Assembly (NCBI RefSeq): GCF_020991455.1
Contig: NZ_JAJMOX010000014.1
Location: forward strand, 1-64,000
Direction: 5' to 3'
DNA: 64,000 nucleotides
From: Flavobacterium sp. JAS
GTDB lineage: Bacteria > Bacteroidota > Bacteroidia > Flavobacteriales > Flavobacteriaceae
The notes below the pieces were generated by a model, which was not told the origin of the DNA, did not search any database, and saw only the letters and a list, made by a program, of their open reading frames with translations. Shown here in pieces: positions 32,622 to 41,825 of this stretch. The first letter of the stretch is position 1; each line of letters begins with the position of its first letter. The position numbers and the translations under genes were made by a program.

Positions 32622-33323
32622 TTATTTTAAGTTTAATACGTCTTTCATGTTATAAATACCAGTTTTACCGGCAAGCCATTCTGCAGCAATAACAGCACCA
32701 AGAGCAAAACCTTCACGATTGTGGGCAGTATGTTTTAATTCGATACTGTCTACAACTGAATCGTATGTTACTGTATGAGTTCCCGGAACATCTCCAATTC
32801 TTTTAGCTTCAATATGAATTTCATTATTTTTCGCTTCTTCTAAAGTCCAATTAGCATAATTACTGTTTTCAATAACGCCTTTGGCTAAAGAAATAGCTGT
32901 TCCGCTTGGAGCATCTAGTTTTTGCGTATGGTGAATTTCTTCCATCGCCACTTTGTATGAGTCAAATTGTGACATTATTTTGGCTAAATATTCATTTAAC
33001 TCGAAGAAGATATTTACTCCTAAACTAAAGTTTGAACTTGAGATAAAACCTCCTTGTTTTTCGTTGCAAAGCGCTACCATTTCGTCAAAATGTTCTAACC
33101 AGCCAGTTGTTCCTGAAACTACAGGAACATTTGCATGAAAACAATTCGAAATATTGTTAACGGCGGCAGTAGGAACGCTAAAATCGATAGCAACATCAGC
33201 TGTAGAAAGTCCGTCGTATGTGTTGTGTTCGTCTTTCTTTAAAACAATTTCATGACCTCTTTCTAAAGCAATTCGTTCAATTACTTTACCCATTTTTCCG
33301 TATCCTAAAAGCGCAATTTTCAT
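32622..33323 (-). CDS. dapB: 4-hydroxy-tetrahydrodipicolinate reductase
   Basis: DapB reduces the product of DapA with NAD(P)H in lysine and diaminopimelate synthesis. The 233-residue protein starts MKIALLGYGKMGKVIE (nucleotide-binding glycine loop) and contains IDFS, SGTTGW, SSNFSLGVNIFFEL and the substrate motif EIHHTQKLDAPSGTA. The start at 33323 was chosen because the glycine loop follows at once; an in-frame ATG 30 bp upstream would add a non-conserved lead. It lies between lepB and the DUF5683 gene. Confidence 0.94.
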   Translation of the reverse strand: MKIALLGYGKMGKVIERIALERGHEIVLKKDEHNTYDGLSTADVAIDFSVPTAAVNNISNCFHANVPVVSGTTGWLEHFDEMVALCNEKQGGFISSSNFSLGVNIFFELNEYLAKIMSQFDSYKVAMEEIHHTQKLDAPSGTAISLAKGVIENSNYANWTLEEAKNNEIHIEAKRIGDVPGTHTVTYDSVVDSIELKHTAHNREGFALGAVIAAEWLAGKTGIYNMKDVLNLK

Positions 33324-33360
33324 TTTGTATATTTTTTGATTTTTAAATAACAAAAGCTAT

Positions 33361-33921
33361 TTAAAATTGGTAGTTAAAAGTTAGTCCAACGTTTGGTCTG
33401 AAAGTTACATCGTTAGGATAAACTTCCGGACGCATTGATAATCTTTCGTTTACGTTAAATTGAATCAAAGCCGCATCAACATTGGCATCAATAATATTTA
33501 AAGCATAAAAGGCAACAACAAATAATAAAGATAAATCCCTGTTTCTTTGATAGAATTTTTGACCAGCAATAAGTCTGCTATCGTCCAGAAATTTATAGTC
33601 ATCGTCGTTATAACCTTCTAGTCTTCGTTTGTAGGCATCGCGATAATCGTGGTATTTTTTATTGTTATCAATATAAAAGTATAAACTGGTACCGATTGCT
33701 CCATAAACAAGCGGAATTTTCCAGTATTTTTTATTGTATGCTTGACCTAAACCGGGTAAAATTGCCGAGTAAAAAGCGGCTTTTGCTGGAGTAAGCGGGT
33801 CTATTTCTTGTAGCTTGGTAGTGTCTTTAGCTACCAAAACCGTTTCTTCTTTTGCCTGAGCAAAAAGAGAGACGGTTCCTATGAGAAAGAACAATAGACT
33901 TATGGGGACAATCTTATTCAC
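33361..33921 (-). CDS. DUF5683 domain membrane protein
   Basis: The 186-residue protein has a signal-like N-terminus (ISLLFFLIGTVSLFAQA), then AAFYSAILPGLGQAYNKKYWKIPLVYGAIGTSLYFYIDNNKKYHDYRDAYKRR, the core of the DUF5683 family. One or two further hydrophobic segments follow (LSLLFVVAFYALNIIDANVDAAL). The function is unknown. In flavobacteria it is typically placed between parB and dapB, as here. Its start overlaps the last base of the parB stop codon, indicating coupled translation. Confidence 0.85.
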   Translation of the reverse strand: MNKIVPISLLFFLIGTVSLFAQAKEETVLVAKDTTKLQEIDPLTPAKAAFYSAILPGLGQAYNKKYWKIPLVYGAIGTSLYFYIDNNKKYHDYRDAYKRRLEGYNDDDYKFLDDSRLIAGQKFYQRNRDLSLLFVVAFYALNIIDANVDAALIQFNVNERLSMRPEVYPNDVTFRPNVGLTFNYQF

Positions 33922-34823
33922 TATCCGTTAATTAATTTTATAATTCTATTAAAGTCGGCTTCAGAATTAAAAGGAATTGTGATTTTTCCTTTTCCGTTAC
34001 CGGCGACTTTTACATCAACTTTCGCACCAAAATAATCGTTGAAAGTATTTTTTTGTGTTTCTTTAACTACAAATGAAGACTCTGGTTTTGCTTTTCCTTC
34101 CGCTTTTGGCTGTAAGCTTTCATGGTAGTTTTTTACCAATGTTTCTGTTTCACGAACAGAAAGATTTTGACTTACAATTTTTTGGTAGATATCAGTCTGA
34201 ACGTCTAAATCCTCAATATTAATAATCGCTCTACCGTGACCCATGCTGATAAAACCATCACGAATACCAGTTTGAATAATCGGATCTAGTTTTAAAAGAC
34301 GTAAGTAGTTGGCAATTGTAGAACGTTTTTTTCCAACGCGCTCACTCATTTGTTCCTGTGTTAATTGAATTTCGTCAATTAAACGTTGGTATGAAAGTGC
34401 AATCTCAATTGGATCTAAGTCATGACGTTGGATATTTTCAACCAAAGCCATAACCAAAGACTCATTGTCATTGGCAATACGAATATATGCCGGAACATGA
34501 GTTAAGCCAACTAAAGTTGAAGCACGCAAACGGCGCTCTCCAGAAATTAATTGGTATTTGTTGAAGTCTAATTTTCGAACAGTTATAGGTTGAATTACGC
34601 CAAGTTCTTTAATAGAAGTAGCTAATTCACGTAATGATTCTTCATTAAAATTGCTTCTAGGCTGAAATGGATTTATTTCGATAGCACTTATTTCAAGCTC
34701 TATGATATTTCCAACAACTTTGTCAGCATTTTTATCTTCTACTGATACAATGTCGTTTTCCGGATCTTTTAATAATGCTGATAATCCTCTTCCTAAGGCT
34801 TGTTTTTTAATTGCTTTTGTCAT
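33921..34823 (-). CDS. parB: Chromosome-partitioning protein ParB
   Basis: ParB is a CTP-dependent DNA clamp that loads at parS sites and directs origin segregation. The 300-residue protein starts with the ParA-interacting AIKKQALGRGLSALLKD. The CTPase domain follows with INPFQPRSNFNEESLRELATSIKELGVIQPI and GERRLRAS. The helix-turn-helix DNA-binding region (LTQEQMSERVGKKRSTIANYLRLLKL) comes next, and a C-terminal dimerisation segment ends the protein. It is 5 bp downstream of parA. No parS palindrome was noticed in the window. Confidence 0.94.
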   Translation of the reverse strand: MTKAIKKQALGRGLSALLKDPENDIVSVEDKNADKVVGNIIELEISAIEINPFQPRSNFNEESLRELATSIKELGVIQPITVRKLDFNKYQLISGERRLRASTLVGLTHVPAYIRIANDNESLVMALVENIQRHDLDPIEIALSYQRLIDEIQLTQEQMSERVGKKRSTIANYLRLLKLDPIIQTGIRDGFISMGHGRAIINIEDLDVQTDIYQKIVSQNLSVRETETLVKNYHESLQPKAEGKAKPESSFVVKETQKNTFNDYFGAKVDVKVAGNGKGKITIPFNSEADFNRIIKLING

Positions 34824-34828
34824 AAAAA

Positions 34829-35596
34829 CTATTTACTGTTTTTCTTTATAATTTCTTGAGCTAAATTAATGTAATTAACTGCTCCTTTGCTGGTTGCGTC
34901 ATAGTTAATGATGCTTTCACCAAAACTTGGAGCTTCGCTTAATTTTACATTACGCTGAATTACGGTATCAAAAACCATATCGTTAAAGTGTTTTTGAACT
35001 TCTTCAACAACCTGATTTGATAAACGTAATCTTGAATCGTACATCGTTAGTAATAAGCCTTCGATATCAAGATCCGGATTGTGTATTTTTTGGATACTTT
35101 TTATAGTATTCAATAGTTTTCCAAGACCTTCAAGTGCGAAATATTCACATTGAATAGGAATAACTACAGAATCAGCCGCAGTTAAAGCATTCAAGGTCAA
35201 TAAACCTAACGAAGGTGCACAGTCGATAATTATATAATCATACTCATCTTTTACACTTTCTAATGCTTTTTTAAGCATATACTCTCTATTTTCTTTGTCA
35301 ACCAATTCGATTTCGATGGCAACAAGGTCAATGTGAGCAGGGATTACATCAACATTTACAGCTGAACATTTTATAATGGTTTCTTTCGGGGTGTGGCTGT
35401 GTTCAAGTATTTGGTAGGTACCAATTTCAACAGATTCTACATCAATCCCAAGACCAGATGTAGCATTTGCTTGAGGATCAGCGTCTATCAATAATACTTT
35501 CTTTTCTAAAACACCTAATGAGGCCGCAAGATTTACAGATGTAGTAGTCTTTCCAACGCCTCCTTTTTGATTAGCAATCGCAATGATTTTGCCCAT
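34829..35596 (-). CDS. parA: Chromosome-partitioning ATPase ParA
   Basis: ParA (Soj type) is a deviant Walker ATPase that forms nucleoid-bound gradients with ParB. The 255-residue protein has IAIANQKGGVGKTTTSVNLAA (residues about 4-24, with the signature Lys), VLLIDADPQANATSGLG, and YIIIDCAPSLGLLTLNALTAAD. The short N-terminus is typical of chromosomal ParA. It is the first gene of the minus-strand cluster; a -7-like TATTTTTA lies about 25 bp upstream of the start codon (minus strand). Confidence 0.95.
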   Translation of the reverse strand: MGKIIAIANQKGGVGKTTTSVNLAASLGVLEKKVLLIDADPQANATSGLGIDVESVEIGTYQILEHSHTPKETIIKCSAVNVDVIPAHIDLVAIEIELVDKENREYMLKKALESVKDEYDYIIIDCAPSLGLLTLNALTAADSVVIPIQCEYFALEGLGKLLNTIKSIQKIHNPDLDIEGLLLTMYDSRLRLSNQVVEEVQKHFNDMVFDTVIQRNVKLSEAPSFGESIINYDATSKGAVNYINLAQEIIKKNSK

Positions 35597-35821
35597 TTAT
35601 TTTCTAAATTTTGAACCGTAAAAATACAATTATTTATGGTTTTTGAAAATCTATTTTGTTAACATTTGCTAAACTTTGGCTAATCGTTGTATGGTGCGTG
35701 TTTTGCCGAATTTAATTTTTGATAATAATGAATTTATTGGTGAAATTTCTTTCTATCCAAATCTTTTTTTAAGGTAAAAATGGGCAGATTTAAAGTCTGA
35801 ATTCGGAAAACTATTTAAATG

Positions 35822-37048
35822 TTAATTCTTTCTTTTTAAATCTTTTACTAAACTTGCTGTAAAAAAGAAGATTGTAATTCCTCCAAGGATAATACAAAGC
35901 CACATAAACCATGATTGTTGCCAAAAATATTTGTTTTTGATCTGATTTTTATCCGAGGTTTTTTGCTGAATATCATAAACAGATATTTGAGGTAAATTAA
36001 CGGCAATATTATTCTTGAAGCTTGAAAGATCATAATCAGGTTCGGTCAAAGTTTTGTTTCCGGTTTTAAGAATGTAACTTTCATTAGCACTTAAGTCCGC
36101 AACTATAGAAATTGGTTTTTGACTGTATTTTATTGCCGAAACAGATAAAGGCTGATTATCGTGATTTTCTATTTTGATATAAATTTCTTTTTCGAATATT
36201 TCAGGAATAGTAAAGGTATTTTTTACGTTTGAGTTTAATTCAAAAGAAGCAATTTCTTCCTCAATTATTGAAGATTTTCTTTTCGTTTCTTGTTTTACTT
36301 TTCTAAATAAAATAGCGCGACGATTGTAATAAGTTGGTTTTGAAATTTCAAACAAAATCTCATTAATAACTTGTGGAGCAGCAAAAAGAACATGAATTTG
36401 TGTTTCTTTTTTTGAATGATCTTCTGTTGTAAATGATTTCTTTGGAACAATTGCCTGTAAAGCACTTTTTTGCAATTGAGTATTGAAATTTCCAACTCTC
36501 AGAACATTAACAGGGAGTGTTTTGCGATCGTCAAAATCTATTTTTAAATAATGATATGTACTTAAAGGATATGAAATTGTTTTAATAACGCTGGTTTCTG
36601 ATGCACTATTTAAATCAGAAAGTATTTGCGAATCTGATATTCCAAACCATTCTTTTTGATCATCACTTCCGGAAACAGAATACTTTTTTTCGACATTAGA
36701 ATTTGCAATAAAAAGCGAAAGCTGATTGTTTTTATTATTTGATGGAATCTCAATAATAATCGAAGTAGTTTTCTTCGGAGAAACCGTTTTAGAAATAATA
36801 CTGTATTCTACAAATGAATTTGATGAAACGTCTTTACTGTTTTGAATAAAATAAGGAATCTCATTTCCTTTAGAATCAAATATTCGAACGTCACTTAAAT
36901 CTTGTTTTGAAAAAGATCTGATCTCAGACGATAAAACAATTTCATGCATGCCGTTTTCTGCCACCTTTTTTAGTTTTGCAGTTGTATTATATTGTCCAAA
37001 CGAAAGGTTGGAAAGAAATAGTACTAAGATGAATTTATTCAGTTTCAT
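35822..37048 (-). CDS. DUF3999 family membrane-anchored protein
   Basis: The 408-residue protein has a signal peptide (MKLNKFILVLFLSNLSFGQ), a long beta-rich extracytoplasmic region (SSEIRSFSKQDLSDVRIFDSKGNEIPYFI), and one C-terminal membrane helix (WFMWLCIILGGITIFFFTASLV) with a basic end. This matches DUF3999, commonly paired with DUF2339 genes. The start at 37048 gives a clean signal peptide and a 14-bp overlap with the upstream DUF2339 gene; in-frame ATGs further upstream would place extra polar residues before it. The function is unknown, with an envelope role likely. Confidence 0.8.
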   Translation of the reverse strand: MKLNKFILVLFLSNLSFGQYNTTAKLKKVAENGMHEIVLSSEIRSFSKQDLSDVRIFDSKGNEIPYFIQNSKDVSSNSFVEYSIISKTVSPKKTTSIIIEIPSNNKNNQLSLFIANSNVEKKYSVSGSDDQKEWFGISDSQILSDLNSASETSVIKTISYPLSTYHYLKIDFDDRKTLPVNVLRVGNFNTQLQKSALQAIVPKKSFTTEDHSKKETQIHVLFAAPQVINEILFEISKPTYYNRRAILFRKVKQETKRKSSIIEEEIASFELNSNVKNTFTIPEIFEKEIYIKIENHDNQPLSVSAIKYSQKPISIVADLSANESYILKTGNKTLTEPDYDLSSFKNNIAVNLPQISVYDIQQKTSDKNQIKNKYFWQQSWFMWLCIILGGITIFFFTASLVKDLKRKN

Positions 37049-39542
37049 TGTTTTCTTTTGGCTTGTTTTCATCAATAACTAAGACTTTAATTTTTTGATA
37101 TACAAAAGAGATAATCAAAATTAAAATTCCTAAAAGGATAAATGATATGATTTTTCCAGTTTCAGAAATGTTGCTGATGTCGTATATAAATAATTTTAAA
37201 ATAGTTAATCCAAGTAAGGATAAAGCAATAATTCTTAAAGATTTGTATTGTTTTTTTATTCCAACAATTAAAAACACAAAAGCCAGAATTCCCCAAAGAA
37301 CCGGAAATCCTGTTTTGATTATTTTAGTTCTCGCCAATCCAATATTATCATCTGCTATAAAATTACGTAAATATGGTAAATCAGATTTATAGCTTGAATA
37401 CATAGTACTTGTTTGTAAATCGTGAATTGTAATTGGCGAATTCATAATAATAAGACCATGAAGCATAACTTCAGAACTAGCAATATAAATAATTAAAAAA
37501 GCTGCAATCCACATAAAATAACGATGTTTGAAAAGGTCAAAATCAGCTTTTTTATAGATTAAGAATAATTGATATCCAAAATAAATCGTGATAAATAACG
37601 AAACATAATGAAGATAAAAAGCAATAGATTCCCCGATTCCAGAACTTATAATGTCTTTATGTTCTAAGAATGGATAGTAGGAGAACCAAAAAGCAAACAA
37701 AATAATATTAGCAGCTGCGATTAACAAAACTCCTTGATAGGCTGTTTCTGTTTTTCTTTTTATTAAAAAAGAAGTAAATATTGCTGAGAATAGTAAGTGA
37801 TACAAAATAGGCAATGCAATTGCACTGTATAAGTTTTCTATATATTGATTCGATTGAAAAATTACTTCGAATAAACCCGTTAAATAAGTTAGCACAAAAC
37901 CTACTTCTAAAACAAGTTTTTTATAGTTTTCAGGATTAAATGTTATGTCGAAAACAGTTAGTTTTTCAGTTTCATTTTTTAATAAGTACCAAATTGCAAA
38001 CAACGAGGCTATGGCAAAAACGCCTGTTATAAATATTGGATTGATGATAATATTTAAAGGTAAATTACCATAATAATATTTATTCCAATCCATAATCAGA
38101 CTGAAAAGCATTAAAACATGAACTATAATAGAACCAAAACGATAACTGATTATTTTAGATTTTTGAGAAAGCCATAATAGTAAAACAGCTTCGGCAGCCC
38201 AAAATAAAGTAATATAATTGCCTTCAAACTGAATAGGAATTGCTAATGTTATAAAAGTCAGTGTTAATCCGATAAGCAGATATGCAGCTTTTTCGTCGAG
38301 TTCGAATTTTTTGTATAAAAACCAGGCGTAAATCAAATTTAATAACGCAAGAACTGTCGTAAATAAACCTTTTAATTCTGGATGATAATTGGTTAAAATG
38401 GCCATTCCTGCACCATAAAATAAAAAGGTGTTGCTGGCTAAAATTGTCAATTGAGTTTTAGAAAATTCTCCTTTTGATCTGATGTTATTAATGATATTCA
38501 TTAAAATGAAAATAAAATAAAAAGCAAAACCAAAAATAAGTGCTCCAAGATAATGTGGCTTAGCAGAAGTTAAATCTTTAGACAGCCACGCTCCATATAA
38601 AAGTACTGTAAATATATAAGCAAGAATATTAACCAGATTCCATTTTTTATAATAGGCTAAAGCCAAAATTCCAACGTTCAGAATGATGATGTAAGTAAAG
38701 AGAACTACGTAATTGCCTTCACCCGTACTAACCATAAACGGAACTGCAAAACCACCAATTAAGGAAAGAACTGCTAGTTCAATCCTGTCATATGATAAAG
38801 ATATCAAAGCGCTAAAAGCAGTAATAACAACCATTATACTAAAAGCGACAGTTTGATTGAATAAGTGATAATCATGAAAAGCGATCCCGATTGTGAAATA
38901 GAAAATGGCAATAGCTCCGGCGACAATAACCGAACTAAATGCCGCATAATTTTTACGTAATTTATGCGCAATTCCCATAACTAATACGCCACATAAAACA
39001 CCAATTCCAACACGTGCAGGTTCGTTGATCCAATCTTTGTCGATTGCATATTTCACAAAATAACTTATTCCTAAAACCAGAATTAATACTCCAATTTTAT
39101 TGATTAAGTTTTCTCCAATGAACTTTTCTAAATCCGGATTTTTTTCTTTGAAGTTTTCCCAAAATGATTTTTCAGGTTCAACAGGAATAATCGGTTTAGG
39201 GATTGGTTTTGGTTCAATCGGTTTTGATTCAATCAGCTTAGGTGAATTATCGATTTTAGATGATAATGCAATTTTTTCTAATTGTTCATCAGTAATTTTT
39301 TCTTGAGATACTTCTGGTTTAGCAGGTTCAAAAGTAGCCTTGTTGGATTCCTCGGGCGCTATTTTGAATTCTTCTTTCTTAATTACCGGAATAGTTTCGG
39401 ATGGTTTTTCAACTGTTTTTAAAAGATCTATCTTTTTATTAAGTCTCTGAATATCGTCTTCGAGATTGTTAAATCGACCTTGGATCGTATTAAGAATGTA
39501 AATTAGAAAACAAAATAACGCAACTAAAAGAAAACTTTCCAT
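37035..39542 (-). CDS. DUF2339 family polytopic membrane protein
   Basis: The 835-residue protein has an N-terminal membrane helix (FLLVALFCFLIYIL), a short coiled coil (NNLEDDIQRLNKKIDLLK), and a Pro/Glu/Lys-rich linker (residues about 45-120). Then NPDLEKFIGENLINKIGVLILVLGISYFVKYAIDKDWI begins the DUF2339 region with more than 20 membrane helices up to the C-terminus. The function of the family is unknown. It is translationally coupled to the DUF3999 gene, a pairing that suggests the two act together in the inner membrane. Confidence 0.85.
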   Translation of the reverse strand: MESFLLVALFCFLIYILNTIQGRFNNLEDDIQRLNKKIDLLKTVEKPSETIPVIKKEEFKIAPEESNKATFEPAKPEVSQEKITDEQLEKIALSSKIDNSPKLIESKPIEPKPIPKPIIPVEPEKSFWENFKEKNPDLEKFIGENLINKIGVLILVLGISYFVKYAIDKDWINEPARVGIGVLCGVLVMGIAHKLRKNYAAFSSVIVAGAIAIFYFTIGIAFHDYHLFNQTVAFSIMVVITAFSALISLSYDRIELAVLSLIGGFAVPFMVSTGEGNYVVLFTYIIILNVGILALAYYKKWNLVNILAYIFTVLLYGAWLSKDLTSAKPHYLGALIFGFAFYFIFILMNIINNIRSKGEFSKTQLTILASNTFLFYGAGMAILTNYHPELKGLFTTVLALLNLIYAWFLYKKFELDEKAAYLLIGLTLTFITLAIPIQFEGNYITLFWAAEAVLLLWLSQKSKIISYRFGSIIVHVLMLFSLIMDWNKYYYGNLPLNIIINPIFITGVFAIASLFAIWYLLKNETEKLTVFDITFNPENYKKLVLEVGFVLTYLTGLFEVIFQSNQYIENLYSAIALPILYHLLFSAIFTSFLIKRKTETAYQGVLLIAAANIILFAFWFSYYPFLEHKDIISSGIGESIAFYLHYVSLFITIYFGYQLFLIYKKADFDLFKHRYFMWIAAFLIIYIASSEVMLHGLIIMNSPITIHDLQTSTMYSSYKSDLPYLRNFIADDNIGLARTKIIKTGFPVLWGILAFVFLIVGIKKQYKSLRIIALSLLGLTILKLFIYDISNISETGKIISFILLGILILIISFVYQKIKVLVIDENKPKENNETE

Positions 39543-39791
39543 AAAGAAATTAGGTATGATGTTATGATTGGTAAATATAATAACATTTTGATATGAAGGC
39601 GGTTTATTTAGTTTTTTCGTGTTAATTAAAATCTAAAAGTGAAAAGAGCGCACTCTAAAATATGAAAGGATTTTTGTAGAATAGTAAAACATTAATGTGT
39701 AATTTATTGACTTTAAGGACATAACGTCCTATGTTGAAGATGTAGCAGATTTTGATGTTTAAGAATGTTGTTTAAAATGAGGAGAAAGGGT

Positions 39792-40199
39792 TTAATCTGT
39801 CAGAATCTCAATTTTCACAAACATTAATCCGCTATTTTTGTTTGCAGTAATATCCATAAAGGCTTTTTTGCTTAAATCAATTTCTCTTCCTTTAATAAAA
39901 GGACCTCTGTCAATAACTTCTACAATTACAGATTTATTATTTCTTTCATTGGTGATTTTTAGTTTTGTGCCAAAAGGGAATTTTTTATGAGCAGCGGTCA
40001 ATTTAGTGTTATCGAATCTTTTGCCGCTTGCTGTTTTTCTTCCATTAAATTTATCGTGGTAATAAGAAGCATGAGCATTTGTTTTGAATAATTCGAAGTT
40101 TTCAGTTTTTGTGTTTTCTTCTATAATAGGCTCGGAGTTTTCTTGTGCAGTAGCTATTGTTGAAACTACAAAAAGAAGATAGAATATTATTTTTTTCAT
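39792..40199 (-). CDS. RlpA-like septal ring lytic transglycosylase family protein
   Basis: The 135-residue secreted protein has a signal peptide (MKKIIFYLLFVVSTIATAQ) and one double-psi beta-barrel domain. The domain shows ASYYHDKFNGRKTASGKRFDNTKLTAAHKKFPFGTKLKITN and VIDRGPFIKGREIDLSKKAF, as in RlpA. The catalytic-type Asp in DRGP is present. It lacks a SPOR domain, so it is a minimal form. RlpA proteins cleave naked glycan strands at the septum; activity here is inferred. The start at 40199 was chosen because the signal peptide begins there. Confidence 0.87.
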   Translation of the reverse strand: MKKIIFYLLFVVSTIATAQENSEPIIEENTKTENFELFKTNAHASYYHDKFNGRKTASGKRFDNTKLTAAHKKFPFGTKLKITNERNNKSVIVEVIDRGPFIKGREIDLSKKAFMDITANKNSGLMFVKIEILTD

Positions 40200-40325
40200 T
40201 TTTAAAATTTCTAAATTTTGGCAAATCAAGTTTATTTTAAAAAGGATGATATATAGTATAGGGTTTATTTATGCTATGAAAAGACTTTTGTTAGGTTTGG
40301 AGAATTCTAGTTTTTGATATTTCCG

Positions 40326-40440
40326 ATTTTCTATCATAAGATAGTAATTGCCGGATTACTAACATTGCCAACGATTTGAACCGTTGGAGCACGATATTAT
40401 GTTGCAATCAGTGTCCCATGGTTGTAATCGCGAACTACAA
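40326..40440. repeat. Short inverted repeats between the RlpA-like gene and tRNA-Pro
   Basis: CTATCATAAGATAG (about 40331) and CCAACGATTTGAACCGTTGG (about 40368-40387) are small palindromic hairpins. ATGGTTGTAATCGCGAACTACAA follows. No gene was found in 40230-40485. The sequence looks like another degraded intergenic repeat. Confidence 0.35.
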
Positions 40441-40485
40441 TTAAAATATGATTTGGGATTGATTTAGAATAGTTTAGTCCAAAAA

Positions 40486-40516
40486 AAAAGTCTTCTCAAA
40501 AAATGAAAAGACTTTT
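40486..40516 (-). terminator. Terminator of tRNA-Pro
   Basis: On the minus strand, AAAAGTCTT (from 40516) pairs with AAGACTTTT (to 40486), followed by further T residues. It begins 1 bp after the tRNA 3' end. Confidence 0.75.
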
Positions 40517-40517
40517 G

Positions 40518-40592
40518 TCGGGGTGGCAGGATTCGAACCTGCGGCCTCCTGCTCCCAAAGCAGGCGCGATAACCGGGCTACGCTACACCCCG
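40518..40592 (-). tRNA. tRNA-Pro (anticodon UGG)
   Basis: The minus strand from 40592 gives acceptor arm CGGGGTG pairing with CACCCCG, the D-arm region TAGCGTAGCCCGGTTA, anticodon stem CCTGC/GCAGG around loop TTTGGGA (anticodon TGG, codons CCN), and T-arm GCAGGTTCGAATCCTGC. Length is 75 nt with discriminator A. CCA is not encoded. Confidence 0.95.
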
Positions 40593-40713
40593 TAAGCGGA
40601 TGCAAATATAGTAATAAATTTGTTTTACAAAAGAAAAAAATGAAAATAAATAAAACTTATTTTGAGATAGTTATTTAGGATTTGTTTTGGGTGCAAATTT
40701 TTATAATAAAGTT

Positions 40714-40721
40714 TACATTTG
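40714..40721 (+). promoter_or_regulatory. -7 element of trxB
   Basis: TACATTTG matches TAnnTTTG and lies 23 bp ahead of the chosen ATG at 40745. A TTG at 40687-40689 could be the -33 element, though its spacing (24 bp) is at the long end. Confidence 0.55.
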
Positions 40722-40744
40722 CAGCACTAAAAACTATACATACT

Positions 40745-41692
40745 ATGTCAGATACAATCGAAAAAATTAAATGCCTAATTATTGGTTCTGGTCCAGCGGG
40801 TTATACTGCAGCTATTTATGCTGCCAGAGCAAATATGAATCCAGTTTTGTACCAAGGAATGCAGCCTGGTGGTCAGTTGACTACAACTAATGAAGTAGAG
40901 AATTTCCCTGGATATGTTGATGGTGTTACAGGACCGGAAATGATGATTCACTTACAAGAACAAGCAAAACGTTTTGGTGCTGATATTCGTGATGGTTGGG
41001 CTACTAAAGTTGATTTTTCAGGAGATATTCATAAAGTTTGGATTAACGATACAATCGAATTGTACTGCGAAACAGTTATTATTTCGACAGGAGCATCAGC
41101 AAAATATTTAGGATTACCATCAGAACAACATTATTTACAAATGGGTGGTGGAGTTTCTGCTTGTGCTGTTTGCGACGGATTTTTCTACCGTAATCAGGAA
41201 GTTGTAATTGTTGGAGCAGGAGATTCAGCTTGTGAAGAAGCACATTACTTATCTAAACTTTGTAAAAAAGTAACGATGTTGGTAAGAAGCGAAAAATTCA
41301 GAGCTTCTAAAATCATGGAAGACCGCGTTCGTAAAACCGAAAATATCGAGATTTTAATGAATCACGATACTGTAGAAGTTTTAGGTGATGAAAATGTTGT
41401 TCATGCTATCAAAGCAAAAAACAAAACTACAGGTGAAGTTTTTGACATTCCTGCAACAGGATTTTTCGTTGCAATTGGTCACAAACCAAACACAGATATT
41501 TTCAAAGATTACATTACACTTGACGAAACAGGTTATATTATCAATACTCCGGGAACATCTCAAACAAATGTTGATGGTGTTTTTGTAGCAGGTGATGCTG
41601 CAGATCATGTATACCGTCAGGCAATTACTGCTGCGGGTACAGGATGTATGGCTGCACTTGATGCTGAAAGATATTTGGCTTCAAAAGAGTAA
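40745..41692 (+). CDS. trxB: Thioredoxin-disulfide reductase
   Basis: TrxB reduces thioredoxin with NADPH through FAD and a redox disulfide. The 315-residue protein has the FAD motif CLIIGSGPAGYTAAIYAARA (residues 10-29), the redox pair Cys140-Ala-Val-Cys143 in SACAVCDGFFYRN, the NADPH motif VVIVGAGDSACEEA, and the late TNVDGVFVAGDAADHVYRQ. The start at 40745 follows the predicted -7 element; the in-frame ATG at 40682 lies upstream of that element. A strong bidirectional terminator follows. Confidence 0.96.
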   Translation: MSDTIEKIKCLIIGSGPAGYTAAIYAARANMNPVLYQGMQPGGQLTTTNEVENFPGYVDGVTGPEMMIHLQEQAKRFGADIRDGWATKVDFSGDIHKVWINDTIELYCETVIISTGASAKYLGLPSEQHYLQMGGGVSACAVCDGFFYRNQEVVIVGAGDSACEEAHYLSKLCKKVTMLVRSEKFRASKIMEDRVRKTENIEILMNHDTVEVLGDENVVHAIKAKNKTTGEVFDIPATGFFVAIGHKPNTDIFKDYITLDETGYIINTPGTSQTNVDGVFVAGDAADHVYRQAITAAGTGCMAALDAERYLASKE

Positions 41693-41762
41693 AAAAGAGT
41701 TTCAGGTTTTTATTGTTTCAGGTTTCAAATTGTTGGAATGTGAGTTTGGAAATCTTCAAAAT

Positions 41763-41796
41763 AAAAAGTCCCATTCTTAAATGAATGGGACTTTTT
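41763..41796. terminator. Bidirectional terminator between trxB and the GIN-domain gene
   Basis: AAAAAGTCCCATTC (41763-41776) pairs perfectly with GAATGGGACTTTTT (41783-41796) around a 6-nt loop, with A-run and T-run on either side, so it can serve both convergent genes. Confidence 0.85.
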
Positions 41797-41825
41797 TATA
41801 TAAGTTTAGTTTTAGTGGAAGAAAT

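Noticed and set aside
33921..35596. parS centromere near parAB
   Set aside because: No palindrome like TGTTTCACGTGAAACA was seen by eye. The partial TGTTTC...GAAACA-like words inside parB are coding and imperfect.
40518..40592. tRNA-Pro as an attachment site or as a functional part of the proline-peptide locus
   Set aside because: No integrase, direct repeat of the tRNA end or mobile-element genes are nearby. It lies 10 kb from the locus among housekeeping genes.
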